The notes under the pieces were generated by a model, which was not told the origin of the DNA, ran no database searches, and saw only the letters and a list, made by a program, of their open reading frames with translations. From the NCBI RefSeq assembly GCF_002356335.1, contig NZ_AP018165.1:2914001-2978000 (forward strand): 64,000 bases of DNA, in the 5' to 3' direction. The position numbers and the translations under genes were made by a program. Shown here in pieces: positions 47,963-56,250 of this stretch. This DNA comes from [Mycobacterium] stephanolepidis. GTDB taxonomy: Bacteria; Actinomycetota; Actinomycetes; Mycobacteriales; Mycobacteriaceae. How positions within the stretch are numbered: the stretch's first letter is position 1; each line of letters begins with the position of its first letter.

Positions 47963-48810
47963 CCGGGAATCGGCGCCATCGCGCCGATATCGGTCAGGAG
48001 CCGACCGAACTCCTCGGCGATTCCGGGCGCCGCGGCCGAGATGAGGGCACCGTCGGCGCTCACGGCATCCTTGTCCGGCAACACCAGCACGGCACCGGCC
48101 TCGCGTGCGATGAGGGCACCTCCCGCCCAGTCCCACGGTCCCAGCCCGTGTTCGTATTGAGCATCGACACGCCCCTCGGCCACCGCACACAGATCCAGTG
48201 CTGCCGAGCCGATCCTCCGCACGTCGCGCACCTTGGGCAACACCTGCGCGACCAGCTGCGCCTGACGTTCCCGCCGCACCGCCGAATAAGCGAAGCCCGT
48301 GGCCACCAGCGCAAGCCGCGTCTCCCGGATCGGATTGCACTCCAACGGCCACTGCAGGCCATTGGCCTCACGCACCGTCGCACCGTGGCCTGACGCCGCC
48401 GAGAAGACGCGATCGGCCGCGACGTCGGCCACAGCAGCCGCCACCGTCACTCCGTCGACCTGTGCGGCCACCGACACGGCGTAGGCGGGAATGCCGTAGA
48501 CGAAGTTCACCGTGCCGTCGATCGGATCGATCACCCAGCGCACGTGCCCCTCGCCGGCCTCCGGCGATGAACCGCCGGTCTCGCCGTCCTCCTCCCCCAG
48601 GATGGAGTCATCGGGGCGCAACGCCGACAGTCGGCGGCGCAGCAGCCGTTCACAGTCGGTGTCCACCAGGGTCACCGGATCGGTATCGGAGGTCTTGGTC
48701 CGTACGGAAGCCGCCCAATCGGCGCTTCCACGACGATGCCGCACGAATTCGGCGGCCTCTGAGGCCAGCCGTACCGCCAACGAACGCAGCGCTCCCGCTT
48801 CGATTCCCAC
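47959..48810 (-). CDS. suhB: Inositol-1-monophosphatase
   Basis: This 283-residue Mg-dependent phosphatase of the IMPase family supplies myo-inositol for phosphatidylinositol and mycothiol. Motifs are ILGEEDGE, WVIDPIDGTVNFVYG and GPWDWAGGALIAREAG. The stop shares CTAG with the convergent cei gene. Matches Rv2701c. Confidence 0.95.
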   Translation of the reverse strand: MGIEAGALRSLAVRLASEAAEFVRHRRGSADWAASVRTKTSDTDPVTLVDTDCERLLRRRLSALRPDDSILGEEDGETGGSSPEAGEGHVRWVIDPIDGTVNFVYGIPAYAVSVAAQVDGVTVAAAVADVAADRVFSAASGHGATVREANGLQWPLECNPIRETRLALVATGFAYSAVRRERQAQLVAQVLPKVRDVRRIGSAALDLCAVAEGRVDAQYEHGLGPWDWAGGALIAREAGAVLVLPDKDAVSADGALISAAAPGIAEEFGRLLTDIGAMAPIPG

Positions 48811-48892
48811 GCGTCTATCGCAGCACAGGCCCGAGCAACACGCGCGGCGTCCCCCGGGGCATTAGGGTGTCACTCGCATTCCGTGCATTCCG

Positions 48893-48926
48893 TACATCGT
48901 TCGCGGCCCGGTCCGCGAACGATGTA
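48893..48926 (+). ncRNA. Strong 14-bp hairpin in the ppgK 5' leader
   Basis: Arms TACATCGTTCGCGG (48893-48906) and CCGCGAACGATGTA (48913-48926) pair perfectly around CCCGGT. The hairpin ends 22 bases before the ppgK ATG and just before its AAGGAG ribosome site. It could be an attenuator, an RNA-stability element or, at DNA level, an operator. Type is assigned only as a structured leader. Confidence 0.5.
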
Positions 48927-48948
48927 GATCCAGAACCAAGGAGCGCCG

Positions 48949-49752
48949 ATGACCGCCACCGAATCCGGACTGGCCGCACCCACGACGGGAGCCGACACGT
49001 CCGAGCAGCGCGGCTTCGGAATCGACGTCGGCGGCAGCGGCATCAAGGGCGCCATCGTGGACCTGACAACCGGCGAGATGATCGGCGAACGGGTGAAGTA
49101 CCCGACTCCCCAGCCCGCCACGCCGAAGGCCGTCGCAGAGACCATCGCCACAGTCGTGCGTGATTTCTCGTGGACCGGACCCGTCGGCGTGACCTACCCG
49201 GGCGTGATCGTGCACGGCGAGGCACGCACCGCCGCGAACGTCGACAAATCGTGGCTGGGCGTCAACGTCCACGACATCATCAGCGCCGAATTGGGGGGCC
49301 AAACCGTCGCCGTGCTCAATGACGCCGATGCCGCCGGGCTCGCCGAGGATCGGTACGGCGCGGGCAAGGATCAGTCGGGCGTCGTCGTCCTCCTGACGTT
49401 CGGAACCGGGATCGGATCCGCAGTCCTCCACAATGGAGTCCTATTGCCCAACACCGAGTTCGGACACATCGAGGTCGGCGGCATGGAAGCCGAGCATCGT
49501 GCCGCATCGTCGGTGAAGGAAAAGAACGACTGGAGCTACAAGCAGTGGGCGCCCGAGGTCACCAAGGTCTTGGAGGCAGTGGAGAACGCACTGTGGCCCG
49601 ACCTGTTCATCGTGGGTGGGGGCATTAGCCGCAAGGCCGACAAATGGGTGCCTCTGCTGACCAATCGCACCCCGGTGGTGGCGGCTGCTCTGCAGAACAC
49701 AGCGGGAATCGTCGGCGCGGCGATGGCCGCACACGCTGGCGTTTCACCTTAG
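48949..49752 (+). CDS. ppgK: Polyphosphate glucokinase
   Basis: This 267-residue ROK-family kinase phosphorylates glucose using polyphosphate or ATP. It has [34 protein letters not shown] and [16 protein letters not shown], with [15 protein letters not shown] near the end, as in actinobacterial PpgK. The AAGGAG site lies nine bases before ATG. Matches Rv2702 and precedes sigA as in other mycobacteria. Confidence 0.95.
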   Translation: MTATESGLAAPTTGADTSEQRGFGIDVGGSGIKGAIVDLTTGEMIGERVKYPTPQPATPKAVAETIATVVRDFSWTGPVGVTYPGVIVHGEARTAANVDKSWLGVNVHDIISAELGGQTVAVLNDADAAGLAEDRYGAGKDQSGVVVLLTFGTGIGSAVLHNGVLLPNTEFGHIEVGGMEAEHRAASSVKEKNDWSYKQWAPEVTKVLEAVENALWPDLFIVGGGISRKADKWVPLLTNRTPVVAAALQNTAGIVGAAMAAHAGVSP

Positions 49753-49915
49753 CTTTTTCACAGGTTCTGCGGTGTTGTCGTTACAATGGCAGACAGCGAT
49801 GTAACACCTAGCCGCACGCGGGTCCCCCACGTTCGCGGCGAACATCAAGCAGACAGCCGAATTCTCGATTTTGCATGCCCATGCTCGTCGACGAAGCAGC
49901 CAGGAAAGGGCGTCA
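49753..49915. other. sigA upstream region
   Basis: These 163 bases separate ppgK from sigA. They include the tail of ppgK transcription and probably the sigA promoter (candidate -10 TACAAT at 49781-49786). No long inverted repeat was recognised. Confidence 0.4.
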
Positions 49916-51301
49916 GTGGCAGCCACGAAAGCAGCAGCTCCGGAAACCGAAGCGGCCAAGAAGGCACCGGTGAAGGCTGCCGTCAAGGCACCGGCCAAGA
50001 AGGCACCGGCCAAGAAGGCGCCCGCTAAGGCTGCGACCAAGGCCCCCGCCAAGAAGGCCGCGCCCGCGAAGAAGGCAGCACCCGCCAAGAAAGCGCCGGC
50101 CAAGAAGGCCGCGGCCAAGGCAGTTGATCCCTCTCTCGAACCGCAGGGCAGCCCCGAGGACGCCGACATCGAGCCCGGCGAGGATCTGGATCCTGATCTC
50201 GCCGACGATGTGGACATCGAGGCCGACCTCGCCGAGGTTGCCGCCGATCCCGAGCCCGAGGCCGAAGCTGAGGCCGAAGGTGACGAGCCGTCTGAGAAGG
50301 ACAAGGCCTCAGGCGATTTCGTCTGGGACGAGGAAGAGTCTGAGGCGCTGCGCCAGGCTCGCAAGGACGCCGAGCTCACCGCTTCTGCGGACTCGGTGCG
50401 CGCCTACCTCAAGCAGATCGGCAAGGTGGCCCTGCTAAACGCCGAAGAGGAAGTCGAGCTGGCCAAGCGGATCGAGGCAGGCCTTTACGCGACCCAGATC
50501 GTCACCGAGCTGGCCGAAAAGGGCGAGAAGCTTCCGGCCGCACAGCGCCGTGACATGTCCTGGATCTGCCGTGACGGCGACCGGGCCAAGAACCATCTGC
50601 TGGAGGCCAACCTGCGCCTGGTGGTCTCGCTGGCCAAGCGCTACACCGGTCGCGGCATGGCGTTCCTGGACCTCATCCAGGAAGGCAACCTGGGTCTGAT
50701 CCGCGCGGTCGAGAAGTTCGACTACACAAAGGGTTACAAGTTCTCGACATACGCGACCTGGTGGATCCGTCAGGCCATCACCCGCGCGATGGCCGACCAG
50801 GCCCGCACCATCCGTATCCCGGTGCACATGGTCGAGGTCATCAACAAGCTCGGCCGCATTCAGCGTGAGCTGCTCCAGGACCTGGGCCGCGAGCCCACAC
50901 CCGAAGAGCTCGCCAAGGAAATGGATATCACGCCCGAGAAGGTGCTGGAGATCCAGCAGTACGCGCGTGAGCCCATCTCGCTGGACCAGACCATCGGCGA
51001 CGAGGGCGACTCGCAGCTCGGCGACTTCATCGAGGATTCCGAAGCCGTGGTCGCGGTGGACGCGGTGTCCTTCACCCTGTTGCAGGATCAGCTGCAGTCG
51101 GTGTTGGAGACGCTCTCCGAGCGCGAGGCCGGCGTGGTGCGTCTGCGGTTCGGTCTCACCGACGGCCAGCCGCGCACGCTCGACGAGATCGGTCAGGTGT
51201 ACGGGGTGACCCGTGAGCGCATCCGGCAGATCGAGTCCAAGACCATGTCGAAGCTGCGCCACCCGAGCCGTTCGCAGGTGCTGCGCGACTACCTGGACTA
51301 G
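49916..51301 (+). CDS. sigA: Primary RNA polymerase sigma factor SigA
   Basis: This 461-residue essential housekeeping sigma-70 has an N-terminal Ala/Lys/Pro-repeat tail (residues 1-70), an acidic stretch (80-125), region 1.2 ([20 protein letters not shown]), region 2 ([20 protein letters not shown] and [17 protein letters not shown]), region 3, and region 4 with [23 protein letters not shown] 49916 has AGGAAAGGG upstream. A perfect hairpin follows 60 bases after the stop. Matches Rv2703. Confidence 0.97.
   Translation: MAATKAAAPETEAAKKAPVKAAVKAPAKKAPAKKAPAKAATKAPAKKAAPAKKAAPAKKAPAKKAAAKAVDPSLEPQGSPEDADIEPGEDLDPDLADDVDIEADLAEVAADPEPEAEAEAEGDEPSEKDKASGDFVWDEEESEALRQARKDAELTASADSVRAYLKQIGKVALLNAEEEVELAKRIEAGLYATQIVTELAEKGEKLPAAQRRDMSWICRDGDRAKNHLLEANLRLVVSLAKRYTGRGMAFLDLIQEGNLGLIRAVEKFDYTKGYKFSTYATWWIRQAITRAMADQARTIRIPVHMVEVINKLGRIQRELLQDLGREPTPEELAKEMDITPEKVLEIQQYAREPISLDQTIGDEGDSQLGDFIEDSEAVVAVDAVSFTLLQDQLQSVLETLSEREAGVVRLRFGLTDGQPRTLDEIGQVYGVTRERIRQIESKTMSKLRHPSRSQVLRDYLD
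49951..50121 (+). repeat. Degenerate Lys/Ala/Pro codon repeat in sigA
   Basis: Imperfect 12-15-base units encode [12 protein letters not shown], giving a basic, disordered N-terminal extension similar to histone-like tails. Units differ by synonymous changes. Confidence 0.7.
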
Positions 51302-51360
51302 CGGTCAGCTACATCGTCACTGACTGCGATCAAGCTGCGAACAGTGGATGAGACCACAAC

Positions 51361-51400
51361 TAGGCGTCCGTGAGTACCGATAAGTACTGACGGACGCCTA
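51361..51400. terminator. Extended perfect hairpin downstream of sigA
   Basis: Outer arms TAGGCGTCCGT and ACGGACGCCTA (11 bases each) enclose an inner AGTAC-CGATAA-GTACT stem, separated only by a G/G mismatch. It lies between sigA and the convergent small gene at 51443, so it probably terminates both. No long U-tract. Confidence 0.65.
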
Positions 51401-51442
51401 TGTGGTCGTTTGACGGCCGATCGTTCGCCCGCGCCGGGGCTC

Positions 51443-51637
51443 TCATCTAGGCGGCAAAGCCCACAACGGTTTCCCAAGATTTTCCGGCTTGAGCAATGCC
51501 TTGTCGCCGCCCATTCCGTTAAATATCTGACGTACCCAAACCTGGCCGGTGGCCGTATCGAGGACAGCGATGGTCGATGTGGAGTCCGTCCCACACGACG
51601 AGATCTGAAATCTGCCGATCTCTGGATTCTCGGACAT
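51443..51637 (-). CDS. Small conserved-looking hypothetical protein (64 aa)
   Basis: The ATG at 51637 has GAGAGG six bases upstream, which decides the start within a longer open frame. The 64-residue product contains GRFQISSCGTDSTSTIAVLD and TATGQVWVRQIF, a pattern (RFQ..., LDTxTGxVW) seen in small bacterial proteins of unknown function with a beta-hairpin or WD-like strand. No signal peptide. It faces sigA across the hairpin. Confidence 0.6.
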   Translation of the reverse strand: MSENPEIGRFQISSCGTDSTSTIAVLDTATGQVWVRQIFNGMGGDKALLKPENLGKPLWALPPR

Positions 51638-51848
51638 GTTGCACCTCTCACTCTCGCGGATGTCTATCGGAAACTCTGCACCCGGGCGTTCTTCCAAAGC
51701 AACGGATTCTGTACACACGCTGAACCGAGTGCTGATCGGCACGGTATCCGGAATGGAGTAGCCCGCTACGCATGTCGAGCGGATGTCCACTCGCACAGCA
51801 TGGTGCCACCCCGGTGACAGTCATCGGGCTGGAATCGAAGGACACACC
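51638..51848. other. Intergenic region, divergent promoters
   Basis: There are 211 bases between the small minus-strand gene and the unknown plus-strand gene. Upstream codons of both frames run through it, but ribosome sites favour the inner starts. No repeat was recognised. Confidence 0.4.
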
Positions 51849-52787
51849 ATGACCGCAACACTGGAGAAGGAAGTGACCGCGCCGGCACCCCTGGACTGCG
51901 AGGTCGCCGACCGGCGCAGCAAGTTTCGCAAGCTGACCGCCGAGACCGCCAAAGACCCGTACGCAGAACGGGCGTTCCTGGCATCGAAGCTGGCTGTGCT
52001 GCAATCACATCCGAAGCTTTCGGCGGCCACCCGCCGCGAGGCCGAGGAAACACTGGCCGAGGCTGCCGGGGTGGCGGACATCGCCGAACTGGCCGCGGGG
52101 ATAACCCCACCCCCGGGCGGTGTCGGCTACGGCATGTTCTACACGAACAGCTTTCGCACCCGCTTCGCCCGCGGTACCTCGTTCTACTACGAGATCGTCT
52201 GCCCACACCAGCCGGGCGGAAACGTGGCCGACTACCTGTATCTGACCGCCACCAACCGGGCACAAAAGGGTGTCGAGGCGTTCGTCTCCTATCACGCGCA
52301 GGACATCGCCCGCTTCAAGGTGTTCGACTGGGCACGCTCGGATCACTGGCAGACCGACATCCCGTTCGCGAACCTGACGGCGTACCTGCGCAGCACCTCG
52401 TCGCACGGCTGGGGTCTGCAGACCCTGCTCGTCTGGAATCAATCGTTCGAAATCGCACCGAACCGGTGGCGCAACGAGGTGCTGCTGCACAACCGCGCGG
52501 CCAACCGGTGGGATCTGGTGTACCGCTTCGACTATCAATCCACGACCGCCGAACAGACCTCCGGCTGGGTGGGCAGCTGGGGACCGATCGTCGAGACGTT
52601 CCAGAACAGCTACACCAACACCCGCTGGCTGGGGTTCCTCAACACGATGCTGGTGGGCCGCGATGCGGCCGGAACCTGGGGCCAATGGGCGCTGCTGCGC
52701 GCGGCCGACTCGACGATTCGCAATGACGGACATGGATTCTCGCCACTGTTCCTGGACCCGAATTACTCTTTCGTGGTCAAGAGTTGA
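51849..52787 (+). CDS. Hypothetical protein, 312 aa, no recognised family
   Basis: The ATG at 51849 has AAGGA six bases upstream. The N-terminal 90 residues are helical and charged. The rest is rich in Trp, Tyr, Asn and Thr with strand-like alternation (FYYEIVCPHQPGGNVADYLY, WGLQTLLVWNQSFEIAPNRW, WVGSWGPIVETFQNSYTNTR). That composition resembles a beta-sandwich or lectin-like domain. No signal peptide or membrane helix is visible, so it is probably cytosolic unless exported without a signal. A 69-residue gene follows after 20 bases. Confidence 0.65.
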   Translation: MTATLEKEVTAPAPLDCEVADRRSKFRKLTAETAKDPYAERAFLASKLAVLQSHPKLSAATRREAEETLAEAAGVADIAELAAGITPPPGGVGYGMFYTNSFRTRFARGTSFYYEIVCPHQPGGNVADYLYLTATNRAQKGVEAFVSYHAQDIARFKVFDWARSDHWQTDIPFANLTAYLRSTSSHGWGLQTLLVWNQSFEIAPNRWRNEVLLHNRAANRWDLVYRFDYQSTTAEQTSGWVGSWGPIVETFQNSYTNTRWLGFLNTMLVGRDAAGTWGQWALLRAADSTIRNDGHGFSPLFLDPNYSFVVKS

Positions 52788-52807
52788 TCGAGCAGGAGCA
52801 GCCGATC

Positions 52808-53017
52808 ATGAGTGATAACGGATCGCCTCCCCCTCCCGGTACCGGCCCCATCGCCGACCGGCGGCAGGAGTTCGAAGAACTCAGCCGCCGGCACCGGGAG
52901 AGGGCGGATGAGCTCGCGTTCATCGAGCACAAGATCGAGATCGTCACGAGCGATCCCGATCTCACCGCCGAGGAGAAGGCCGCCGCGATCGCGGAGCTGC
53001 GGCGCGCACTGGAATGA
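52808..53017 (+). CDS. Small acidic helical protein (69 aa)
   Basis: The ATG at 52808 has GGAG nine bases upstream. The product begins with a Pro-rich MSDNGSPPPPGTGP segment and continues as one charged helix (RRQEFEELSRRHRERADELA then DPDLTAEEKAAAIAELRR). It is likely co-transcribed with the preceding unknown gene. A TTG at 52784 overlapping the previous stop is a less likely start. A strong hairpin follows. Function unknown. Confidence 0.65.
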   Translation: MSDNGSPPPPGTGPIADRRQEFEELSRRHRERADELAFIEHKIEIVTSDPDLTAEEKAAAIAELRRALE

Positions 53018-53038
53018 CGGTCGCGACACCCCACGGCG

Positions 53039-53072
53039 CGGACCCACCGACAACAACCTGTCGGTGGGTCCG
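53039..53072 (+). terminator. 14-bp GC hairpin terminator before ogt
   Basis: Arms CGGACCCACCGACA (53039-53052) and TGTCGGTGGGTCCG (53059-53072) pair perfectly with a 6-base loop. It lies 22 bases after the small gene stop and 15 bases before the ogt start, so ogt would need its own promoter within or after it. Confidence 0.6.
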
Positions 53073-53087
53073 GCCATACTGGGCAGC

Positions 53088-53621
53088 GTGAGCACTGTCG
53101 GCCATTGCTTCTTCGGCACCGCCATTGGCACCTGCGCCATCGCGTGGAGCGACACGGGCATCGTTGCGTTGCAGCTGCCCGAGCACGACGATGCGGCCAC
53201 CCTGGCCAGGATTCGGCGTCCCGCGGGAAGCGAGCTGGTGCCGCCGCCCTTCGTGGCCGAGGCCATCGACGGCCTGAAGCGTGTCCTTGCCGGTGAGGAC
53301 GACGATCTGCAGTGGGTTCAACTGGACCTTGGCGGCATCACCGATTTCGATCGCGAGGTCTACGCGGTAACAAGGGCCATCGGCCCCAGCTCGACCCGCA
53401 GCTACGGCGAGGTGGCAGCAGCCGTCGGTGCACCGGGTGCAGCGCAGGCCGTCGGACAGTCGTTGGGCCGCAATCCGATTCCGCTCCTTGTCCCCTGCCA
53501 TCGCGTGCTGGCCGCCGATCACAGCCTGCATGGTTTCTCCGCCTACGGCGGTGTCGTCACCAAGCGCGAACTGCTCAGACTCGAACACACCCCGGGTTTC
53601 GACGACCCGACACTGTTCTGA
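53088..53621 (+). CDS. ogt: Methylated-DNA--protein-cysteine methyltransferase
   Basis: This 177-residue suicide repair protein removes alkyl groups from O6-alkylguanine. The active site is PLLVPCHRVLAAD with the acceptor Cys, preceded by TRSYGEVAAAVGAPGAAQAVG, the DNA-binding helix-turn-helix. The GTG start at 53088 is seven bases after CATACT, a weak -10-like box, possibly giving a leaderless message. The N-terminal domain is short, as in Ogt. Confidence 0.93.
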   Translation: MSTVGHCFFGTAIGTCAIAWSDTGIVALQLPEHDDAATLARIRRPAGSELVPPPFVAEAIDGLKRVLAGEDDDLQWVQLDLGGITDFDREVYAVTRAIGPSSTRSYGEVAAAVGAPGAAQAVGQSLGRNPIPLLVPCHRVLAADHSLHGFSAYGGVVTKRELLRLEHTPGFDDPTLF

Positions 53622-53689
53622 CGCGAAAGCCACCCTGCGGGTCTACGCTCTAGCGCATCAAGCTCCGGCCAAACGCATCGGGAGACCTC

Positions 53690-54172
53690 ATGACCGGTTT
53701 GTATGTAGCTGCACTTCTCATCGGAATCGTCGCGGGCCTGCGCGCGATGACCCCACTTGCCGTTTTGAGCTGGGCAGCGTTCGCCAAATGTCTTCTGGTG
53801 GAGGGTACCTGGGCATCGTTCTTGGCAAGCCTGATCTTCGCCATCATCGCCACGGTGCTGGCCGTCGGCGAGATCGTCAACGACAAGCTACCCAAGACGC
53901 CGAGCCGCAAGGCGCCGCCCGCGTTCGCGGCACGGGTGGTGCTGGGCGCCTTCTACGGGGCGGTGTTCGGCACCCTGGCGGGCGGCACCTCTCCCGGACT
54001 CATCATCGGTCTACTGCTCGGTGCGATCGGTGCGGTGGTCGGCACCCTGGGCGGCGCCTGGGCGCGGGGCAAGCTGGCCGAGACCTTCGGTAAGGACCTG
54101 CCCGCCGCACTGACCGAGGATGCGATCACGGTTGCGGCGGCCGTGGCGATCACCCTGGTGCTTGCCACGTGA
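53690..54172 (+). CDS. DUF4126-like integral membrane protein
   Basis: This 160-residue protein has four to five hydrophobic helices rich in Gly and Ala. The N-terminal GIVAGLRAMTPLAVLSWAAF is typical of DUF4126, and VGEIVNDKLPKTPSRKAPPA is a conserved loop. The function is unknown. Its stop overlaps the GTG start of the flavoprotein by four bases. Confidence 0.8.
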   Translation: MTGLYVAALLIGIVAGLRAMTPLAVLSWAAFAKCLLVEGTWASFLASLIFAIIATVLAVGEIVNDKLPKTPSRKAPPAFAARVVLGAFYGAVFGTLAGGTSPGLIIGLLLGAIGAVVGTLGGAWARGKLAETFGKDLPAALTEDAITVAAAVAITLVLAT

Positions 54173-55545
54173 GCACACATTTTGACGCCGTCGTCGTAGG
54201 CGCCGGCCAGGCCGGCCCGTCCTTGGCCGCCCGCCTACGCGGCGCGGGGATGACGGTGGCGATCATGGAACGCCACCTGTTCGGCGGCACCTGCGTAAAC
54301 ACGGGCTGCCGCCCCACCAAGGCGCTCGTCGCCAGCGCACATGCCGCCCATATGGCACGCGACGCCGCGCGGTGGGGCGTCGTCGTCGACGGCGCGGTGA
54401 GCATGGACATGTCCCGTGCGCGCGAACGCAAGGACTCGGTGATCCTGCCGTCCCGTAATGGCGGCGAGAAATGGCTCAAGGACCTGGGCTGCACGATCTA
54501 CCACGAGCACGCACGCTTCATCTCCCCCACCGAGCTCGCCGTGGGCGACGAAATCATCTCCGCCGACAAGGTGTTTCTGAACGTCGGCGGCCGGGCGGTA
54601 GTGCCGGACTGGCCCGGTGTCGACGATGTTCCGCTGTTGACCAACAGCTCACTCATCGAATACGACGGCATCCCCGAACATCTCGTCGTCATCGGCGGCA
54701 GCTATGTCGGGCTGGAATTCGCGCAGATCTATCGCCGGTTCGGCAGCCAGGTCACCGTGGTGCACCGCGGGCCACGGCTCGTGGAACGTGAAGACCCCGA
54801 CGCCTCGGCGATCATCCAGGAAGTCCTGGAACGTGAGGGAATCTCCTTCCGGCTCAATGCCTCCTGCATCAGCCTGTCCCGCACAGACGATGGAGTCGGA
54901 GTCGGTGTCGACTGCACACAGGGTCCGCCCGAAGTGGTCGGCTCTCATGTGCTTGTCGCGGTCGGGCGTCGGCCCAACACCGACGATTTGGGCCTGGAGA
55001 ACGCCGGCGTGACCACTGACGATCGTGGATACATCACGGTCGACGACCAGCTGCGCACCAATGTTCCGGGCATCTGGGCCCTGGGCGACTGCAACGGCCG
55101 CGGGGCATTCACACACACCTCGTACAACGACTTCGAGATCGTGGCGGCGAATCTGCTCGACGACGATCCGCGACGGGTCACCGACAGGCTGCCCTGCTAT
55201 GCCCTGTACACCGATCCGCCGCTGGGCCGCGTCGGCATGACCGAGACGCAGGCACGTAGCTCGGGACACTCCGTACTCGTCGGCCGCAAGCCGATGAGTC
55301 AGGTCGGCCGTGCCCTCGAAAAGGGCGAGACCGACGGCTACATGCAGGTTTTGGTCGATGCCGATACCGATCTCATCCTGGGCGCGACCATCCTCGGGGT
55401 GGGCGGCGACGAGGTGGTGCACTGTCTGCTCGACACCATGCAGTACGGGGTGCCCGCGCGACAACTTCAGCGCACCGTGCACATCCATCCCACGGTCGCG
55501 GAGTTCTTGCCGACGATTCTGGGTGATCTCCAACCGCTCACTTGA
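54169..55545 (+). CDS. Pyridine nucleotide-disulfide oxidoreductase (mercuric reductase-like FAD protein)
   Basis: This 458-residue flavoprotein has an N-terminal FAD site DAVVVGAGQAGPSLAARL, the redox-active pair in GGTCVNTGCRPTKALV, an NAD(P) site LVVIGGSYVGLEFAQIY, the second FAD segment GIWALGDCNGRG and a C-terminal dimerisation domain with the His-Glu-type LQRTVHIHPTVAEF. It lacks the N-terminal heavy-metal domain and C-terminal Cys pair of true mercuric reductase, so substrate is open. Coupled to the DUF4126 gene by GTGA. Confidence 0.88.
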   Translation: MSTHFDAVVVGAGQAGPSLAARLRGAGMTVAIMERHLFGGTCVNTGCRPTKALVASAHAAHMARDAARWGVVVDGAVSMDMSRARERKDSVILPSRNGGEKWLKDLGCTIYHEHARFISPTELAVGDEIISADKVFLNVGGRAVVPDWPGVDDVPLLTNSSLIEYDGIPEHLVVIGGSYVGLEFAQIYRRFGSQVTVVHRGPRLVEREDPDASAIIQEVLEREGISFRLNASCISLSRTDDGVGVGVDCTQGPPEVVGSHVLVAVGRRPNTDDLGLENAGVTTDDRGYITVDDQLRTNVPGIWALGDCNGRGAFTHTSYNDFEIVAANLLDDDPRRVTDRLPCYALYTDPPLGRVGMTETQARSSGHSVLVGRKPMSQVGRALEKGETDGYMQVLVDADTDLILGATILGVGGDEVVHCLLDTMQYGVPARQLQRTVHIHPTVAEFLPTILGDLQPLT

Positions 55546-55557
55546 TCTCAAGTAAGC
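55536..55557. promoter_or_regulatory. 22-bp imperfect palindrome at end of flavoprotein gene
   Basis: GCTCACTTGA-TC-TCAAGTAAGC pairs at nine of ten positions, with perfect ACTTGA/TCAAGT cores. It covers the stop codon and lies just upstream of the VOC gene. Could be an operator for that gene or a short terminator. Confidence 0.4.
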
Positions 55558-55578
55558 ATGAGGTCATAGCGTGGCGTC

Positions 55579-56250
55579 ATAAAGATTCGCGATGTACTGA
55601 TCACCGCCACTGACGTACCCGCTGCCGCACGTTTCTACGCCGAAACCCTGGAATTGCCGGTACAACTCGACCAGGATCGCGCCACGGTCCGCATCGGGAG
55701 CAGCACTCTGACGATGATTCCGGGACCGGCGTATCACGGGGCGCATCACATCGCCTTCACGATCCCCGCCGCAAGCCTGCCGGCCGCTAAGGAGTGGCTC
55801 TCGGAGCGAGTCTCCTTACAGACCGACAACCAATGGCATGACGAATTCGACTGCGCACCCCATTGGCAGGCCCGCAGCATCTACTTCACCGGTCCCGACA
55901 ATGCTGTCCTCGAACTCATCGAACGCAACATCCTCGACAACCGCGTCGATCGTCCATTCGGTGTCGGCGATATCCGCGCAATCAGCGAGGTCGGCTTCGG
56001 GGTCTCGGATGTGCTGGAGACTCAGCGACTCCTACGCGACAAGCTGGGCCTGCTGCCGTTCGGCGAACCCGCACCGGGTTTCGGCCCGGTGGGCGACCAC
56101 GACGGCCTATTCATCCTGGTGCCTTCCGACGTCACCTGGCGCCCGGAGAATCGGCTCTCACCTGCTGCGGCGCCCACCGTGGTGACCGCGGATGTACCCA
56201 CCGCACTGGAGATCGGCGAGCACTGGCTGATTCAACCGCTAGGAGCGTGA
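55579..56250 (+). CDS. Glyoxalase/VOC-superfamily protein; no canonical start codon
   Basis: This protein of about 220 residues has two beta-alpha-beta-beta-beta modules: IRDVLITATDVPAAARFYAE starts the first and GDIRAISEVGFGVSDVLETQ the second. It has metal-ligand candidates in HHIAFTIP and VLELIERN. The homologous reading frame begins near 55579, but no ATG, GTG or TTG exists between the in-frame TAG at 55567 and TTG 55654, which would remove the first strand and helix. ATA 55579 or ATT 55585 may initiate, or a base is missing after GTGGCGTC (55571-55578). Function likely dioxygenase- or lyase-like. Confidence 0.7.
   Translation: MKIRDVLITATDVPAAARFYAETLELPVQLDQDRATVRIGSSTLTMIPGPAYHGAHHIAFTIPAASLPAAKEWLSERVSLQTDNQWHDEFDCAPHWQARSIYFTGPDNAVLELIERNILDNRVDRPFGVGDIRAISEVGFGVSDVLETQRLLRDKLGLLPFGEPAPGFGPVGDHDGLFILVPSDVTWRPENRLSPAAAPTVVTADVPTALEIGEHWLIQPLGA

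Noticed and set aside
49744..50379. 211-codon Ala/Ser-rich minus-strand frame at the start of sigA
   Set aside because: It is the antisense of the Lys/Ala/Pro repeat of SigA; the apparent AGAFLAGA repeats follow from that.
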